DNA from: Williamsia sterculiae
GTDB lineage: Bacteria; Actinomycetota; Actinomycetes; Mycobacteriales; Mycobacteriaceae
Assembly: GCF_900156495.1 (NCBI RefSeq)
Contig: NZ_FTNT01000010.1
Coordinates: 62,001-126,000, forward strand
Direction of reading: 5' to 3'
Length of the DNA stretch: 64,000 nucleotides
The notes below the pieces were generated by a model. That model saw nothing but the letters and a program-made list of their open reading frames with translations. It did not search any database and was not told the origin of the DNA. Below, one piece after another: positions 44,362 to 53,444 of the stretch (its first letter is position 1; each line of letters opens with the position of its first letter). The position numbers and the translations under genes were made by a program.

Positions 44362-45531
44362 GTGGTCCAGACCGAGTATTCGTCCCGTTCGGTGTTGTTG
44401 CCGAAACTCGTCGAGCAGGGGGCGGTCGACGCCCCCGAGGGGAGTCCCGACCAGGGTGTCGCGTGGCATCTCGGTGATCCACTGGGCGAGCAACGCGCCG
44501 CTGTCGGGGGCGCGATACTCGTCGACCGGTCTCATCGCGGAGTCATCGAACTCGACGGCCCGGAGCGGCTCAGCTGGCTGCACACCATCTCCAGCCAGTT
44601 CGTCAGCAACCTGCCGGATCGTCGCAGCGCCGAGAACCTCAATCTCGACGGCAACGGGCGTGTCCTCGACCACTTCGTGGTCACCGACGTCGACGGGGTG
44701 ACCTATCTCGACACCGAGGCCGACCGAGTCGCCGAGCTCCTGGCATTCCTGCAGAAGATGGTCTTCTGGGCCAAGGTCGAGCCGGTCGCGCGTCCGGATC
44801 TCGCCGTGCTCACCCTCATCGGACCCGGCTTCTTGTCCGGCCCGATCGCCGACCTGTTGGAGCTACCAGCCGACGTCGCCGTGTATCAGGCCGGTGACCT
44901 GCCCGAACAGCACCACGACGCGGAGCCACAGGGATTCTGGCGGGTGATGCCGCCCATCGGTGTACATCGGACCCTGCCGACGCTCGACCTGGTGGTGCCG
45001 AGCAGTCAGCTCGATGGATGGTGGGCGCAGCTCGACGAAGCAGGCGCACGACCCGCGGGCAGTTGGGCCCACGAGGCGCATCGCGTGGCCGCGGTGCTCC
45101 CCCGGCTCGGCCGGGACACCGACGAGCGCACCATCCCGCACGAGGTCGACTGGATCGGCGGGCGCGACGAGCTCGGCGCGGTGCACCTGGAGAAGGGCTG
45201 CTACCGCGGCCAGGAGACCGTCGCCCGGGTGCACAACCTGGGTCGGTCGCCTCGACATCTGGTGCTGCTGCAGCTCGACGGGAGTGCCGGGGAGCGCCCC
45301 CAGACCGGGACGGAGGTCACCGCGGCCGGCCGGGTGGTCGGTCGGTTGGGCACCGTGGTCGACCACTACGACTACGGACCCATCGCGTTGGCCCTGGTCA
45401 AGAGATCGGTCCCGGTCGACGCCGACCTCGTGGTCGACGGCGTGGCCGCACGGATCGATCCCAATTCGATCCGGGTCGACGACCGCGTCCAGGCCGGCCG
45501 TGCTGCCATCGACGGCCTGCGGGGCCGGTGA
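44362..45531 (+). CDS. ygfZ: YgfZ/GcvT-domain folate-binding protein
   Basis: 389-aa protein with the diagnostic YgfZ motif KGCYRGQE near residue 282, which contains the conserved Cys. YgfZ family members bind tetrahydrofolate and help maintain or repair iron-sulfur cluster enzymes. The GcvT-like fold is visible from VIELDGPERLSWLHTISSQF (read as far as LHTISSQF) onward. It matches Rv0811c in position. The GTG start is six bases after TACGAT. The MOSC gene overlaps its stop codon. Confidence 0.92.
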   Translation: MVQTEYSSRSVLLPKLVEQGAVDAPEGSPDQGVAWHLGDPLGEQRAAVGGAILVDRSHRGVIELDGPERLSWLHTISSQFVSNLPDRRSAENLNLDGNGRVLDHFVVTDVDGVTYLDTEADRVAELLAFLQKMVFWAKVEPVARPDLAVLTLIGPGFLSGPIADLLELPADVAVYQAGDLPEQHHDAEPQGFWRVMPPIGVHRTLPTLDLVVPSSQLDGWWAQLDEAGARPAGSWAHEAHRVAAVLPRLGRDTDERTIPHEVDWIGGRDELGAVHLEKGCYRGQETVARVHNLGRSPRHLVLLQLDGSAGERPQTGTEVTAAGRVVGRLGTVVDHYDYGPIALALVKRSVPVDADLVVDGVAARIDPNSIRVDDRVQAGRAAIDGLRGR

Positions 45532-46205
45532 CGATGGCCCGCCCGACCACAGGGCGGGTGCTCGCTGTCTGCGCCGCCCAACGCGACGTCGTACTCGACT
45601 CGATCGGCGCGAGCGGTATCGACAAGCGGCCGCTCAGCGGACCCGTCGCAGTGGTGGAGACGGGCCTGACGCTGGACCACAGCTGTGACACCCGTCATCA
45701 CGGCGGCGTCGACCAGGCCGTCTACGCCTACGACGACGCCGAGGCAGCACGGTGGGCTACCGACCTGGGCCGTGACCTGCCTGCCGGTTGGTTCGGCGAG
45801 AACCTGCGAGTGAGCGGGTTGGCCGTCACCGACGCCGTGGTGGGCGAGCGTTGGCGGGTCGGACGGTCCGTGGAGTTGGAGGCCACCATCCCCCGGATGC
45901 CGTGCCGTACCTTCGCCGTCTGGGCGGCGGAGCCGCGCTGGGTGAAGCGGTTCCTGGACCGCGGTGATTTCGGCGCCTACCTGCGGGTCTGCACGCCCGG
46001 TGAGATCCAGGCGGGCGACGAGGTGACCGTGGTGTCGCGGCCGGACCACGGGGTCCGGGTACGCGACCTGCTGGCGGGTACGGGAGACCCCGACGCGTTG
46101 CGCGCCCTCCTCGCCGACCCGGACCTGCCCGCGAAGGTGCGGCGTGAGGCAACCAAGGCCCTGAAGCGCGCCACCCACGGTGCGCCCGACAAAACATCTG
46201 CGTAA
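45528..46205 (+). CDS. MOSC-domain protein (YiiM-like)
   Basis: 225-aa protein with a MOSC domain, the C-terminal domain of molybdenum cofactor sulfurases and of YiiM-type resistance proteins. The conserved MOSC cysteine is in RMPCRTFAVW; HHGGVDQAVYAY, WFGENLRVSGL and VTVVSRPDHGV are typical segments. A small helical tail follows (PDALRALLADPDLP). It probably handles sulfur or molybdopterin-linked N-oxygenated substrates; the reaction is unknown. GTG 45528 overlaps the ygfZ stop (GTGA); ATG 45534 is an alternative start. Confidence 0.88.
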   Translation: MTMARPTTGRVLAVCAAQRDVVLDSIGASGIDKRPLSGPVAVVETGLTLDHSCDTRHHGGVDQAVYAYDDAEAARWATDLGRDLPAGWFGENLRVSGLAVTDAVVGERWRVGRSVELEATIPRMPCRTFAVWAAEPRWVKRFLDRGDFGAYLRVCTPGEIQAGDEVTVVSRPDHGVRVRDLLAGTGDPDALRALLADPDLPAKVRREATKALKRATHGAPDKTSA

Positions 46206-46365
46206 ATTAATGACGCACGTCCAGGATTTTTGGCCGTGCCCCGTCGAGGCAGTCCGCACCACTCCAGAGCGCGCGCTAGACTGGCGTCCACGACAGCATT
46301 TGTAAACTCAGAACGGGGCCGCCACACATGTTTGGCCGCCCCGTCATTGTGCGAGGGGGTCCCAT

Positions 46366-46545
46366 ATGGGCCGCGGCCGGGCAAAAGCAAAGCAGACGAA
46401 GGTGGCACGTCAGCTGAAATACAGCACGCATGACACCGACTTCGAAAGCCTTCAGCGTGAACTGTCCAGTGAGGATCACAACCACGCCGACGCGGACCCC
46501 ATCGTGGACCGCTGGGCCGACGAGGAGGAGTGGAAGCGCGCCTGA
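46366..46545 (+). CDS. DUF3073 small conserved protein
   Basis: 59-aa protein, below usual ORF cut-offs, matching the actinobacterial DUF3073 family (Rv0810c position). It has a strongly basic start, MGRGRAKAKQTKVARQLKY, and an acidic C-terminal half ending EEEWKRA. The basic region suggests nucleic-acid or ribosome contact, but function is unknown. ATG 46366 has GAGGGGG upstream. A -10 box TAGACT at 46277-46282 gives a leader of about 80 nt with a 7-bp ACGGGGC/GCCCCGT stem. The TGA forms the loop of a hairpin. Confidence 0.85.
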   Translation: MGRGRAKAKQTKVARQLKYSTHDTDFESLQRELSSEDHNHADADPIVDRWADEEEWKRA

Positions 46546-46553
46546 GGCGCGCT
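46535..46553. terminator. Hairpin with the DUF3073 stop codon as loop
   Basis: AGCGCGCC (46535-46542), loop TGA (the stop codon itself), GGCGCGCT (46546-46553): a perfect 8-bp stem in the 27-bp space before the convergent purM stop. It can act on both transcripts. Confidence 0.6.
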
Positions 46554-46572
46554 AGCCATCCCTGCTGCCCGA

Positions 46573-47685
46573 TCAGAACCGGGGGTGCTCCCCGGTGAGC
46601 GCTGCCCGACCGGGCTGGGTGTCCTTCCCCTGATGGGATCTGGTGATCGTCCCGAGCACCCAGCAGTCCAGGTGCCGAGCGGTGAGCACCGCCAGTGCCC
46701 GGTCGGTGTCGGCGGGAGCGACGATCGCGACCATTCCGACACCCATGTTGAAGGTGCGTTCCATCTCGGCACGCTCCACCCGCCCTCGCTGCGCGATCAT
46801 CGCGAAGACCGGCGCGGGACTCCAGGTGCCGCGATCGAGTTCGGCGATGAGGCCGGGCGGAATGACCCGGGCGAGGTTCTCGACCAATCCACCACCGGTG
46901 ACGTGCGCGAACGTGCGCACCTCGGCTTCGGCGGCCAGGGCCAGGCAGTCCCGCGCGTAGATGGTGGTGGGCTCCAACAGTTCCTCACCGAGGGTGCGGC
47001 CGAACTCCTCCACGTGACCGCCGAGGTCCATATGACCCCATTCGAGCAACACCTTCCGAGCCAGGGAGTACCCGTTGGAGTGCAGGCCGGACGATCCCAT
47101 GCCGATCACCACGTCACCGGGCCGCACCCGGTCCGGGGACAGGATGGCGTCGGCCTCGACGACGCCCACACCGGTGGCCGACAGGTCGTAGGCACCCGCC
47201 TCCATCAGTCCGGGATGCTCGGCCGTCTCGCCACCGAGCAGGGCGCAGCCGGCGTCGACGCAGCCGTCGGCGATCCCTTTCACCAGCTCCGCGACCGTCT
47301 CCGGGACCACCCGGCCGACCGCGATGTAGTCCTGCAGGAACAGCGGTTCGGCACCGCACACCACCAGGTCGTCGACCACCATGGCGACGAGGTCGCGACC
47401 GACGGTGTCGTGTTTGCCCATCGCCTGAGCGACGGCGATCTTGGTGCCCACGCCGTCGGTCGAGGAGGCCAACACCGGCTCGCGGTAGTTACCGCGCAGC
47501 TGGAACAACCCGGCGAACCCGCCCAACCCACCCAGGACCTCGGGGCGAGATGCACGTTTGGCGTGGGGAACGAACATCTCGACGGCTCGTTCGCCTGCGT
47601 CGATGTCGACGCCGGCGGATGCATACGATGCGTGCTGACCTCCCGGTTCACCCGCACGAACCGATTTCGAGCCCTCGTTCGTCAC
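46573..47685 (-). CDS. purM: Phosphoribosylformylglycinamidine cyclo-ligase (AIR synthetase)
   Basis: Closes the imidazole ring to give 5-aminoimidazole ribonucleotide, step five of purine synthesis. The 370 aa show the conserved ASSTDGVGTK nucleotide loop, LLGGETAEHPG, GMGSSGLHSNGYSLAR and VTGGGLVENLARVIP. The N-terminal 20 residues are a short extra tail. The start is GTG 47685, seven bases after TAGCGT, a leaderless -10 box formed partly by the stop codon of the transporter gene upstream; the ORF to 47856 would overlap that gene. Confidence 0.97.
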   Translation of the reverse strand: MTNEGSKSVRAGEPGGQHASYASAGVDIDAGERAVEMFVPHAKRASRPEVLGGLGGFAGLFQLRGNYREPVLASSTDGVGTKIAVAQAMGKHDTVGRDLVAMVVDDLVVCGAEPLFLQDYIAVGRVVPETVAELVKGIADGCVDAGCALLGGETAEHPGLMEAGAYDLSATGVGVVEADAILSPDRVRPGDVVIGMGSSGLHSNGYSLARKVLLEWGHMDLGGHVEEFGRTLGEELLEPTTIYARDCLALAAEAEVRTFAHVTGGGLVENLARVIPPGLIAELDRGTWSPAPVFAMIAQRGRVERAEMERTFNMGVGMVAIVAPADTDRALAVLTARHLDCWVLGTITRSHQGKDTQPGRAALTGEHPRF

Positions 47686-47692
47686 GCGCCAC

Positions 47693-47698
47693 ACGCTA
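47693..47698 (-). promoter_or_regulatory. purM -10 box sharing the transporter stop codon
   Basis: On the minus strand TAGCGT (47698-47693) is placed seven bases before purM GTG 47685. Its first three bases are the TAG stop of the peptide transporter ATPase gene. Confidence 0.55.
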
Positions 47699-49402
47699 CC
47701 CGACGGACCCGACGCCTCCGGCACCCTCGGCACGTCGCCGACGTTGCTCGAGCGGGTCGGGTACCGGGACCGCGCTGACCAGACGTTTCGTGTACTCCTC
47801 TCGAGGCGAGGACAACAGCGCAGACGTCGGTCCGCTCTCCACCACCGTGCCGTCACGCAGCACCACCGTGCGGCGGGCCAGCATCTCCACCACCGCGAGG
47901 TCGTGGCTGATGAAGAGGCAGCCGAAGTTCCACTCCTTCTGCAGCATCAGGAACAGGTCGAGAACCGATGCCTGTACCGACACATCGAGTGCGCTGGTCG
48001 GCTCGTCGGCGACCAAGAGGTCGGGTTCCATCGCCAACGCCCGGGCCAGATTCGCGCGCTGGCGCTGCCCACCGGACAGCTCGTGCGGGTATCGGGCCGC
48101 TCCGCCCGATGGCAGCGCCACCGCGTCGACCAGTTCGCTGACCCGGGCGCGGATGGCCGCCGCGGCGCCGTATCCGTGCACGATCAACGGCTCGGCGATG
48201 CACTCGCCGATCGTCATCCGGGGGTTCAGCGACGTCGCCGGGTCCTGGAACACGAAACCGAACCGTTTGCGCAGTGGACGCATCTTGCGGCCCGACAACC
48301 CGGCGATATCGGTGCCCAACACCACCACCTTTCCCGACGTCGGCTGCTGCAACCCGGCCACACACCGGCCGATGGTGGACTTACCGGATCCGGATTCGCC
48401 CACCAGACCCAGGGTTTCACCGCGGACGATGGTGAGCGAGACATCGTCGACAGCACGGAACGACGATCCCAGGCCGGTCGGAAAATCGACGCACAGGTCG
48501 GTCACCTCCAGCACCACGTCGGCGTCCTCGAGGACCACGGGCAACTGCGGATCGTCGCCGAGATGTGGCACCGAGGCCAGCAGCGTCTGGGTATAGCGCT
48601 CACGCGGACGGGCGAACAGGTCGATGACCGGCTGCTCTTCCACCACCCGACCCTTGTCCATCACCACCACCCGGTCCGCCATGTCGGCGACCACACCCAT
48701 GTTGTGGGTGATCAACACCACCGCGCTGTCCAGACGGTCTTTGAGATCGCGTAACAGGTCGAGGATCTCCGCCTGCACCGTCACGTCCAGAGCGGTTGTC
48801 GGCTCATCGGCGATGATCACCGTCGGCCCGCACGCGATGGCCATGGCGATCACCACGCGCTGCTTCTGACCACCGGACAGCTCGTGTGGGAAATAGTCGA
48901 CCCGCCGCTCCGGATCGGGTAACCGGACCAGCCTCAGCAGGTCGATCGCCTTCTCACGAGCCTGTTTGCGCGATAGCTTCTGTCCCTCGTCGGGATGGGC
49001 GCGGACCGCCTCGGCGATCTGGGCACCCACCGTGAACAAGGGATCGAGCACTGCTCCCGGCTCCTGGAACACCATCGCGACGTCCTTGCCGCGCATGGCG
49101 GTCAGCTCAGAGGACGACATCCCGGTGACGTCGCGAGCCCCGTCACCGTCGACGTCGAGGGTGACGCTGCCCCGCACGGTAGCCGTCTCCGGCAACAACC
49201 CCATGGCGGTTCGCGAACTCACCGATTTCCCCGAACCGGACTCGCCGACCACGGCCAGCACCTCACCGCGGTTGACCGCGAAGCTGACACCACGAACCGC
49301 ATCCACCTCGCCCGCGTCGGTGAGAAAGGTGACCCACAGGTCGCTGATGGCCAGCACCGGAGCCGATTCCGACACCGGACGGGAGATCTCGGGTGCGTTC
49401 AT
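47696..49402 (-). CDS. Dipeptide ABC transporter, double ATP-binding protein (DppD-DppF fusion)
   Basis: 568 aa with two complete ABC ATPase domains in one chain. Domain 1 has GESGSGKS, LSGGQKQR and IADEPTTALD; domain 2 has GESGSGKST, LSGGQRQR and VADEPTSALD. Each is followed by the oligopeptide-binding-protein-dependent C-terminal segment, as in DppD and DppF. It powers import through the two permeases upstream. ATG 49402 overlaps the permease stop (ATGA). Last gene of the operon; purM follows 10 bp downstream with its own promoter. Confidence 0.95.
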   Translation of the reverse strand: MNAPEISRPVSESAPVLAISDLWVTFLTDAGEVDAVRGVSFAVNRGEVLAVVGESGSGKSVSSRTAMGLLPETATVRGSVTLDVDGDGARDVTGMSSSELTAMRGKDVAMVFQEPGAVLDPLFTVGAQIAEAVRAHPDEGQKLSRKQAREKAIDLLRLVRLPDPERRVDYFPHELSGGQKQRVVIAMAIACGPTVIIADEPTTALDVTVQAEILDLLRDLKDRLDSAVVLITHNMGVVADMADRVVVMDKGRVVEEQPVIDLFARPRERYTQTLLASVPHLGDDPQLPVVLEDADVVLEVTDLCVDFPTGLGSSFRAVDDVSLTIVRGETLGLVGESGSGKSTIGRCVAGLQQPTSGKVVVLGTDIAGLSGRKMRPLRKRFGFVFQDPATSLNPRMTIGECIAEPLIVHGYGAAAAIRARVSELVDAVALPSGGAARYPHELSGGQRQRANLARALAMEPDLLVADEPTSALDVSVQASVLDLFLMLQKEWNFGCLFISHDLAVVEMLARRTVVLRDGTVVESGPTSALLSSPREEYTKRLVSAVPVPDPLEQRRRRAEGAGGVGSVG

Positions 49403-50424
49403 CGCTGCTCTTCTCCGCCCGTCGGGGCCGGGTTCGCGGATGTGGATCCGGTCCGTCTGCCACCACGCCGCGTGCGCAGCAGCGGGTTGGTCACCTCGTT
49501 GATGCTCTCGCCGACCATCGTCAATCCCAGCACCACCAACACGATCGACACACCGGGGAACACGCTGGTCCACCAGATGCCGTTGGTCACGTCGGGTAGC
49601 GCCCGATTGAGGTCGTATCCCCACTCGGAGGCCGCCGTCGGTTCGATTCCCAGACCGAGGAACCCGAGGCCTGCCAACGTCAGGATGGCCTCCGAGCAGT
49701 TGAGTGTGACGATCACCGGAAGCGTGGAGGTGACGTTGACGAAGATGTGTTTGCGCATGATGCGCGTCGCACTGGCACCGGTCACCCGCGCGGCATCGAC
49801 GAACGGTTCGGTCTTCACCGACACCGTGGCGTTGCGGACCAGCCGAAAGTACTGCGGTACGAAGACCACCGTGATGGAGATGGCCGCCGACAGGATGCCG
49901 CCGAAGCCACCCTTGAGATGCGCGCCCAACGACGCCGACACCACGATCGCCAGCAGCAGCGACGGGAAGCCGTACATGGCGTCCATGAACAGCACCAGAA
50001 CTCGATCCACCCAGCCACCCACATAACCGGACACCAGGCCGAGAGCCACACCGACGATGATCGAGAACAGCAGTGCGAGAACGATGACGAACAGTGCGGT
50101 ACGTGCGCCGAAGAGGACTCGCGACAACACATCGAGCTGGCCGACGGTGGTGCCGAACAGATGGTCGCCGGACGGCCCGGCGAGCGACGGGAACGCGTGC
50201 CCGTTCTCACTCTGTTGACTGAAGCCGTACGGCGCCAGCAGGTTCGCGAAGACGGCGATCAGCACGAACAGTGCCACCAACACCAGACCACCGATCAGGG
50301 TGGCCCGTTGCAGACCTGCGGTCATCTGCAACAGGCCGCTGCCGGGCAGACGGCGGCCGCCACGCGACGGTGGCGGGGTGTCGCGGATGTGGGTGAGGGC
50401 GGGGTCTGCGATGGGTTCGGTCAT
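49399..50424 (-). CDS. Dipeptide ABC transporter permease DppC-like
   Basis: 341-aa permease of the OppC/DppC type with six transmembrane helices after a cytosolic N-terminus. It shows the large extracytoplasmic insert typical of this group (HLFGTTVGQLDVLSRVLFG) and the EAA-like loop VDAARVTGASATRIMRKHIF. It starts with ATG 50424 and lies 11 bp after the partner permease gene. Confidence 0.93.
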   Translation of the reverse strand: MTEPIADPALTHIRDTPPPSRGGRRLPGSGLLQMTAGLQRATLIGGLVLVALFVLIAVFANLLAPYGFSQQSENGHAFPSLAGPSGDHLFGTTVGQLDVLSRVLFGARTALFVIVLALLFSIIVGVALGLVSGYVGGWVDRVLVLFMDAMYGFPSLLLAIVVSASLGAHLKGGFGGILSAAISITVVFVPQYFRLVRNATVSVKTEPFVDAARVTGASATRIMRKHIFVNVTSTLPVIVTLNCSEAILTLAGLGFLGLGIEPTAASEWGYDLNRALPDVTNGIWWTSVFPGVSIVLVVLGLTMVGESINEVTNPLLRTRRGGRRTGSTSANPAPTGGEEQR

Positions 50425-50435
50425 GACGTCGCCCC

Positions 50436-51545
50436 CTAGAAGCGGATGCGCGGATCGATGAGCGCGACGATTGCGTCGATCACAAAACTGATCAGCGCGA
50501 TCACCACCGCGATGAATGCGACGATGCCCTGCACCGCGATGTAGTCACTGTCCTGCAGGTACCGAGCGAGCTGATATCCCAGGCCCTTCCATTCGAAGGT
50601 TGTCTCCGTGAGTACGGCGCCGCCGAGCATCATCGCGATCTGCATACCGATCACGGTGACGACCGGGACCAGTGCGTTGCGAAACGCGTGCCTACCGACC
50701 ACCGTGCGTTCGGGCACACCGCGGGCACGGGCGGCCTCCACGTAACCCGACCGCAGCGTCTGCAGCAGATTGACCCGCACCAGTCGCAGGAAGACGCCCG
50801 CGGTCATCAACCCCAGAGCAAGGGCCGGGAGCACCGCGTGGGCGAGCACGTCGGCGATGCCGTGCGGATCCCCGTAGAGGATGGCGTCGATGATGTAGAT
50901 GTGCGTCTCGGGTGAGACGTTCTGCAGGTCGAGCTCGGTGGAGACGTCGGCGCGGCCGTTGGACGGCAGCCACCCCAGCTCGGCCGAGAAGATCAGCTTG
51001 AACAACATGCCCACGAAGAACACCGGGGCCGCGTAGAACAAGATGGCCAACATCCGCAGGGACACGTCGGAGAGCCGGTCGCGGTGGGTTGCGGCGAAGC
51101 GTCCCAACGGGATACCGACCAGGAAGGCCACTATCAACGACCAGAACACCAGTTCCAGCGTCGCCGCTCCGTAGACCACGATGACGTGGCTGATGGCTTC
51201 GCCGTCGGCGTTGGCCCGGCCGAGGTCACCGGTCAACAGGCCGGAGATGTAGTCCCAGTACTGGGTGAGGATCGGCTTGTCGAGGCCCGCGGCGTGACGT
51301 CGCTCGGCGATCTGCTCGGGCGGCAGGATGCCGCCGAGCTTCGCCGATATCGGGTCACCGGCGATCCGCATGACGAAGAAGACCACCGTGACCAGGATCC
51401 ACACCGTGGGGATGATCAACAGGAATCGAACGGCCAGGAACTTCGCCAACGCACCCTTACGGGAGGCGAAGACGTTGCCGCCCTTGCCTCCCGCTCCGGG
51501 TGTGTCGACCGCGTCCTCGACCGGAGCTGCGAGCGACTCGGTCAT
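50436..51545 (-). CDS. Dipeptide ABC transporter permease DppB-like
   Basis: 369-aa OppB/DppB-type permease with six transmembrane helices. The first helix (FLLIIPTVWILVTVVFFVMR) and the cytoplasmic loop YVEAARARGVPERTVVGRH are characteristic. The first 40 residues are a hydrophilic tail longer than in E. coli DppB. ATG 51545 lies directly after the binding-protein gene (1 bp gap), showing one transcription unit. Confidence 0.93.
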   Translation of the reverse strand: MTESLAAPVEDAVDTPGAGGKGGNVFASRKGALAKFLAVRFLLIIPTVWILVTVVFFVMRIAGDPISAKLGGILPPEQIAERRHAAGLDKPILTQYWDYISGLLTGDLGRANADGEAISHVIVVYGAATLELVFWSLIVAFLVGIPLGRFAATHRDRLSDVSLRMLAILFYAAPVFFVGMLFKLIFSAELGWLPSNGRADVSTELDLQNVSPETHIYIIDAILYGDPHGIADVLAHAVLPALALGLMTAGVFLRLVRVNLLQTLRSGYVEAARARGVPERTVVGRHAFRNALVPVVTVIGMQIAMMLGGAVLTETTFEWKGLGYQLARYLQDSDYIAVQGIVAFIAVVIALISFVIDAIVALIDPRIRF

Positions 51546-51546
51546 G

Positions 51547-53160
51547 TCAGCTCTTCTGCAGCGTCCCGAGACGGAGCATGAACGACTTGTCCAGGATGAC
51601 ACCGTCGAGGGACTTCACCCCGACGGCAATCTGCTTGCCCTGCAACAGCGGCAGCGTCGGGATGAACTTGTCGGCCACGGTGTCCTGGATCTCGGTCAGG
51701 ATCTGCTGTCGCTTGGACGCGTCCTGCTCGCTACGTTCCTCGGCGAGGAGTTTCGTGATGCCCGGATCGGAGAAATGCGACTTCAGGAAGTTGTTCTCGT
51801 CCAGCATCGGCGTCAGGTAGTTGTCGGCATCGGGAAAGTCGGGGAACCATCCGAGCTGGTAGACGGGGTAGGTGTCCTTCACCCGAGCCTTGTTGTAGGT
51901 CTCCCAGTTCGCCGAGTTGAGCGTGACCCTGAACAACCCCGTGCTCTCCAGCTGTGCCTTGATCTTGGCGTACTCGTCCGCGGAGCTCGCGCCGTAGTGG
52001 TCCGGGTTGTACCAGAGGTTGACCGGTACCGGCGCCGTCACCCCGGCGTCGCTCAGGAACTTCTGTGCTGCAGCTTTGTTCGGCGTCTCGCCGTACTTCT
52101 TGTACGAGTCCACGCCACCGGTGAGGCCACCGGCGATCATGCTGTACGCAGGGCTGTAGGTGTCCTGGTACACGTCCTTGGCCAACGCCGAGCGGTCGAC
52201 CGACGAAGCGATCGCCTTGCGCACGGCCAACTTCTGTTCCGGCGTTCCGCCCGGCATGGTGTCGAGGTTGAACACCAGGTAGCGGAGCTCACCGCCGGGC
52301 CCCTCGTGCACCGTCAGCTTGTCGTTGCTGCGCAACGCCGAGATGTCCGTGGGGGTCAACGAACGATAGGCGAGATCGATCTGCTGCTGCTCTATGTCGA
52401 GTTTCAGGTTGGTCTGTTGTGCGTAGTACTTCACCCGAACGGTGTCACTCTTGGGTGCACCCAGCAGACCGTTGTAACCGTCGTTCTTCTTGTACTCGAC
52501 CAGTTGATTCTTCTGATAGCTGGTGATCTTGTACTGCCCGGCAAAGGCATTGGACTTCACGATGGCGTCGTCGTCGAGGATCTTGTCGGCCGGGAAGACC
52601 TTCTCGTCGACGATCGGACCGACGTTCGTCCCCAGCAATTGGGGAAATGTCTGGTCGTTGGGTGCCTTCAGGGTGAAGTTGACCGTCGTCGCGTCGGGGG
52701 CATCGGTGTGATCGAGGTTCGCCAGCAATGACGCCGGGCCGTTGGGATCGTTGATCGCGATCATGCGATCGAAGCTGAACTTCACGCTCGAGGCGGTCAG
52801 CGGGTCACCGTTGGCGAACTTCAGACCCGACTTCACCGTGCAGCTGTACACGGCGGGCTGCGTGTAGTCACACTTCTCGGCCGCGGACGGGCTCAGTTTC
52901 GCGCTGCCTGGCTCGAAATCCATCAGGAACGGGTAGACGTTCTTCATGACCGCGAGCGAGCCGTTGTCATACGAGGCCGCGGGGTCGAGCGAGTAGATCT
53001 GATCGGTGGTTCCGACGGTGACGGTACCGCCTCCCCCACTCGAGCTGTCCGTCCGCCCCGCGCCGCAGGCACTGAGGAACAATGCCCCGGTGACGACTGC
53101 CGCGGTGGTCGCCACTGCGGCCTTGGCGATTGACTGTGCTTGTGGCGCAGCTATTCTCAA
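51547..53160 (-). CDS. Peptide-binding lipoprotein (family 5 extracellular solute-binding protein)
   Basis: 537-aa receptor of the DppA/OppA family, anchored outside the membrane. The signal peptide ends in lipobox FLSAC with Cys32. SBP_bac_5 features include YSLDPAASYDNGS, LKFANGDPLTASSVKFSFDR and WFPDFPDADNYL, the last frequent in peptide binders. The start is TTG 53160 with GAGGA five bases upstream. A second copy of the start-region sequence lies 19 bp upstream (53170-53179). First gene of the operon. Confidence 0.92.
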   Translation of the reverse strand: MRIAAPQAQSIAKAAVATTAAVVTGALFLSACGAGRTDSSSGGGGTVTVGTTDQIYSLDPAASYDNGSLAVMKNVYPFLMDFEPGSAKLSPSAAEKCDYTQPAVYSCTVKSGLKFANGDPLTASSVKFSFDRMIAINDPNGPASLLANLDHTDAPDATTVNFTLKAPNDQTFPQLLGTNVGPIVDEKVFPADKILDDDAIVKSNAFAGQYKITSYQKNQLVEYKKNDGYNGLLGAPKSDTVRVKYYAQQTNLKLDIEQQQIDLAYRSLTPTDISALRSNDKLTVHEGPGGELRYLVFNLDTMPGGTPEQKLAVRKAIASSVDRSALAKDVYQDTYSPAYSMIAGGLTGGVDSYKKYGETPNKAAAQKFLSDAGVTAPVPVNLWYNPDHYGASSADEYAKIKAQLESTGLFRVTLNSANWETYNKARVKDTYPVYQLGWFPDFPDADNYLTPMLDENNFLKSHFSDPGITKLLAEERSEQDASKRQQILTEIQDTVADKFIPTLPLLQGKQIAVGVKSLDGVILDKSFMLRLGTLQKS

Positions 53161-53179
53161 GTCATTCCTCTATTCTCAC
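53151..53179 (-). repeat. Direct repeat around the peptide-binding-protein start
   Basis: CTATTCTCA (plus-strand text) occurs at 53151-53159 and 53170-53178, on either side of the ribosome-binding site. On the minus strand the upstream copy begins GTGAGAATAG and opens a five-codon frame ending at the TGA next to the TTG start (53179-53162), a possible minimal upstream ORF. Confidence 0.45.
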
Positions 53180-53444
53180 GATCCTTGATCAGGACCAGAT
53201 GATCGGGCTCCGGCGGTTCGCGCTGAGCCCACGCACAGGGGCGAACGTTACACAGAGCGTGTTTCCGAAGAGTAAAAACCGGTGAATTCACACGGGGCGA
53301 GGCACGCGCGTTCGGCAGCTGCGGCGACCATCTCGACGCACCCTTCGCCACCCGACGGCGTGGGTGTGACCGACTGCCGACACATGGCCGTAACGTCGTC
53401 CATACTCGACATCATCGATCTCGTCGGATCGGAAGGCGGCAGAA

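Noticed and set aside
46585-47778. 397-codon frame antisense to purM
   Set aside because: Overlaps purM completely and has no domain or ribosome-binding site.
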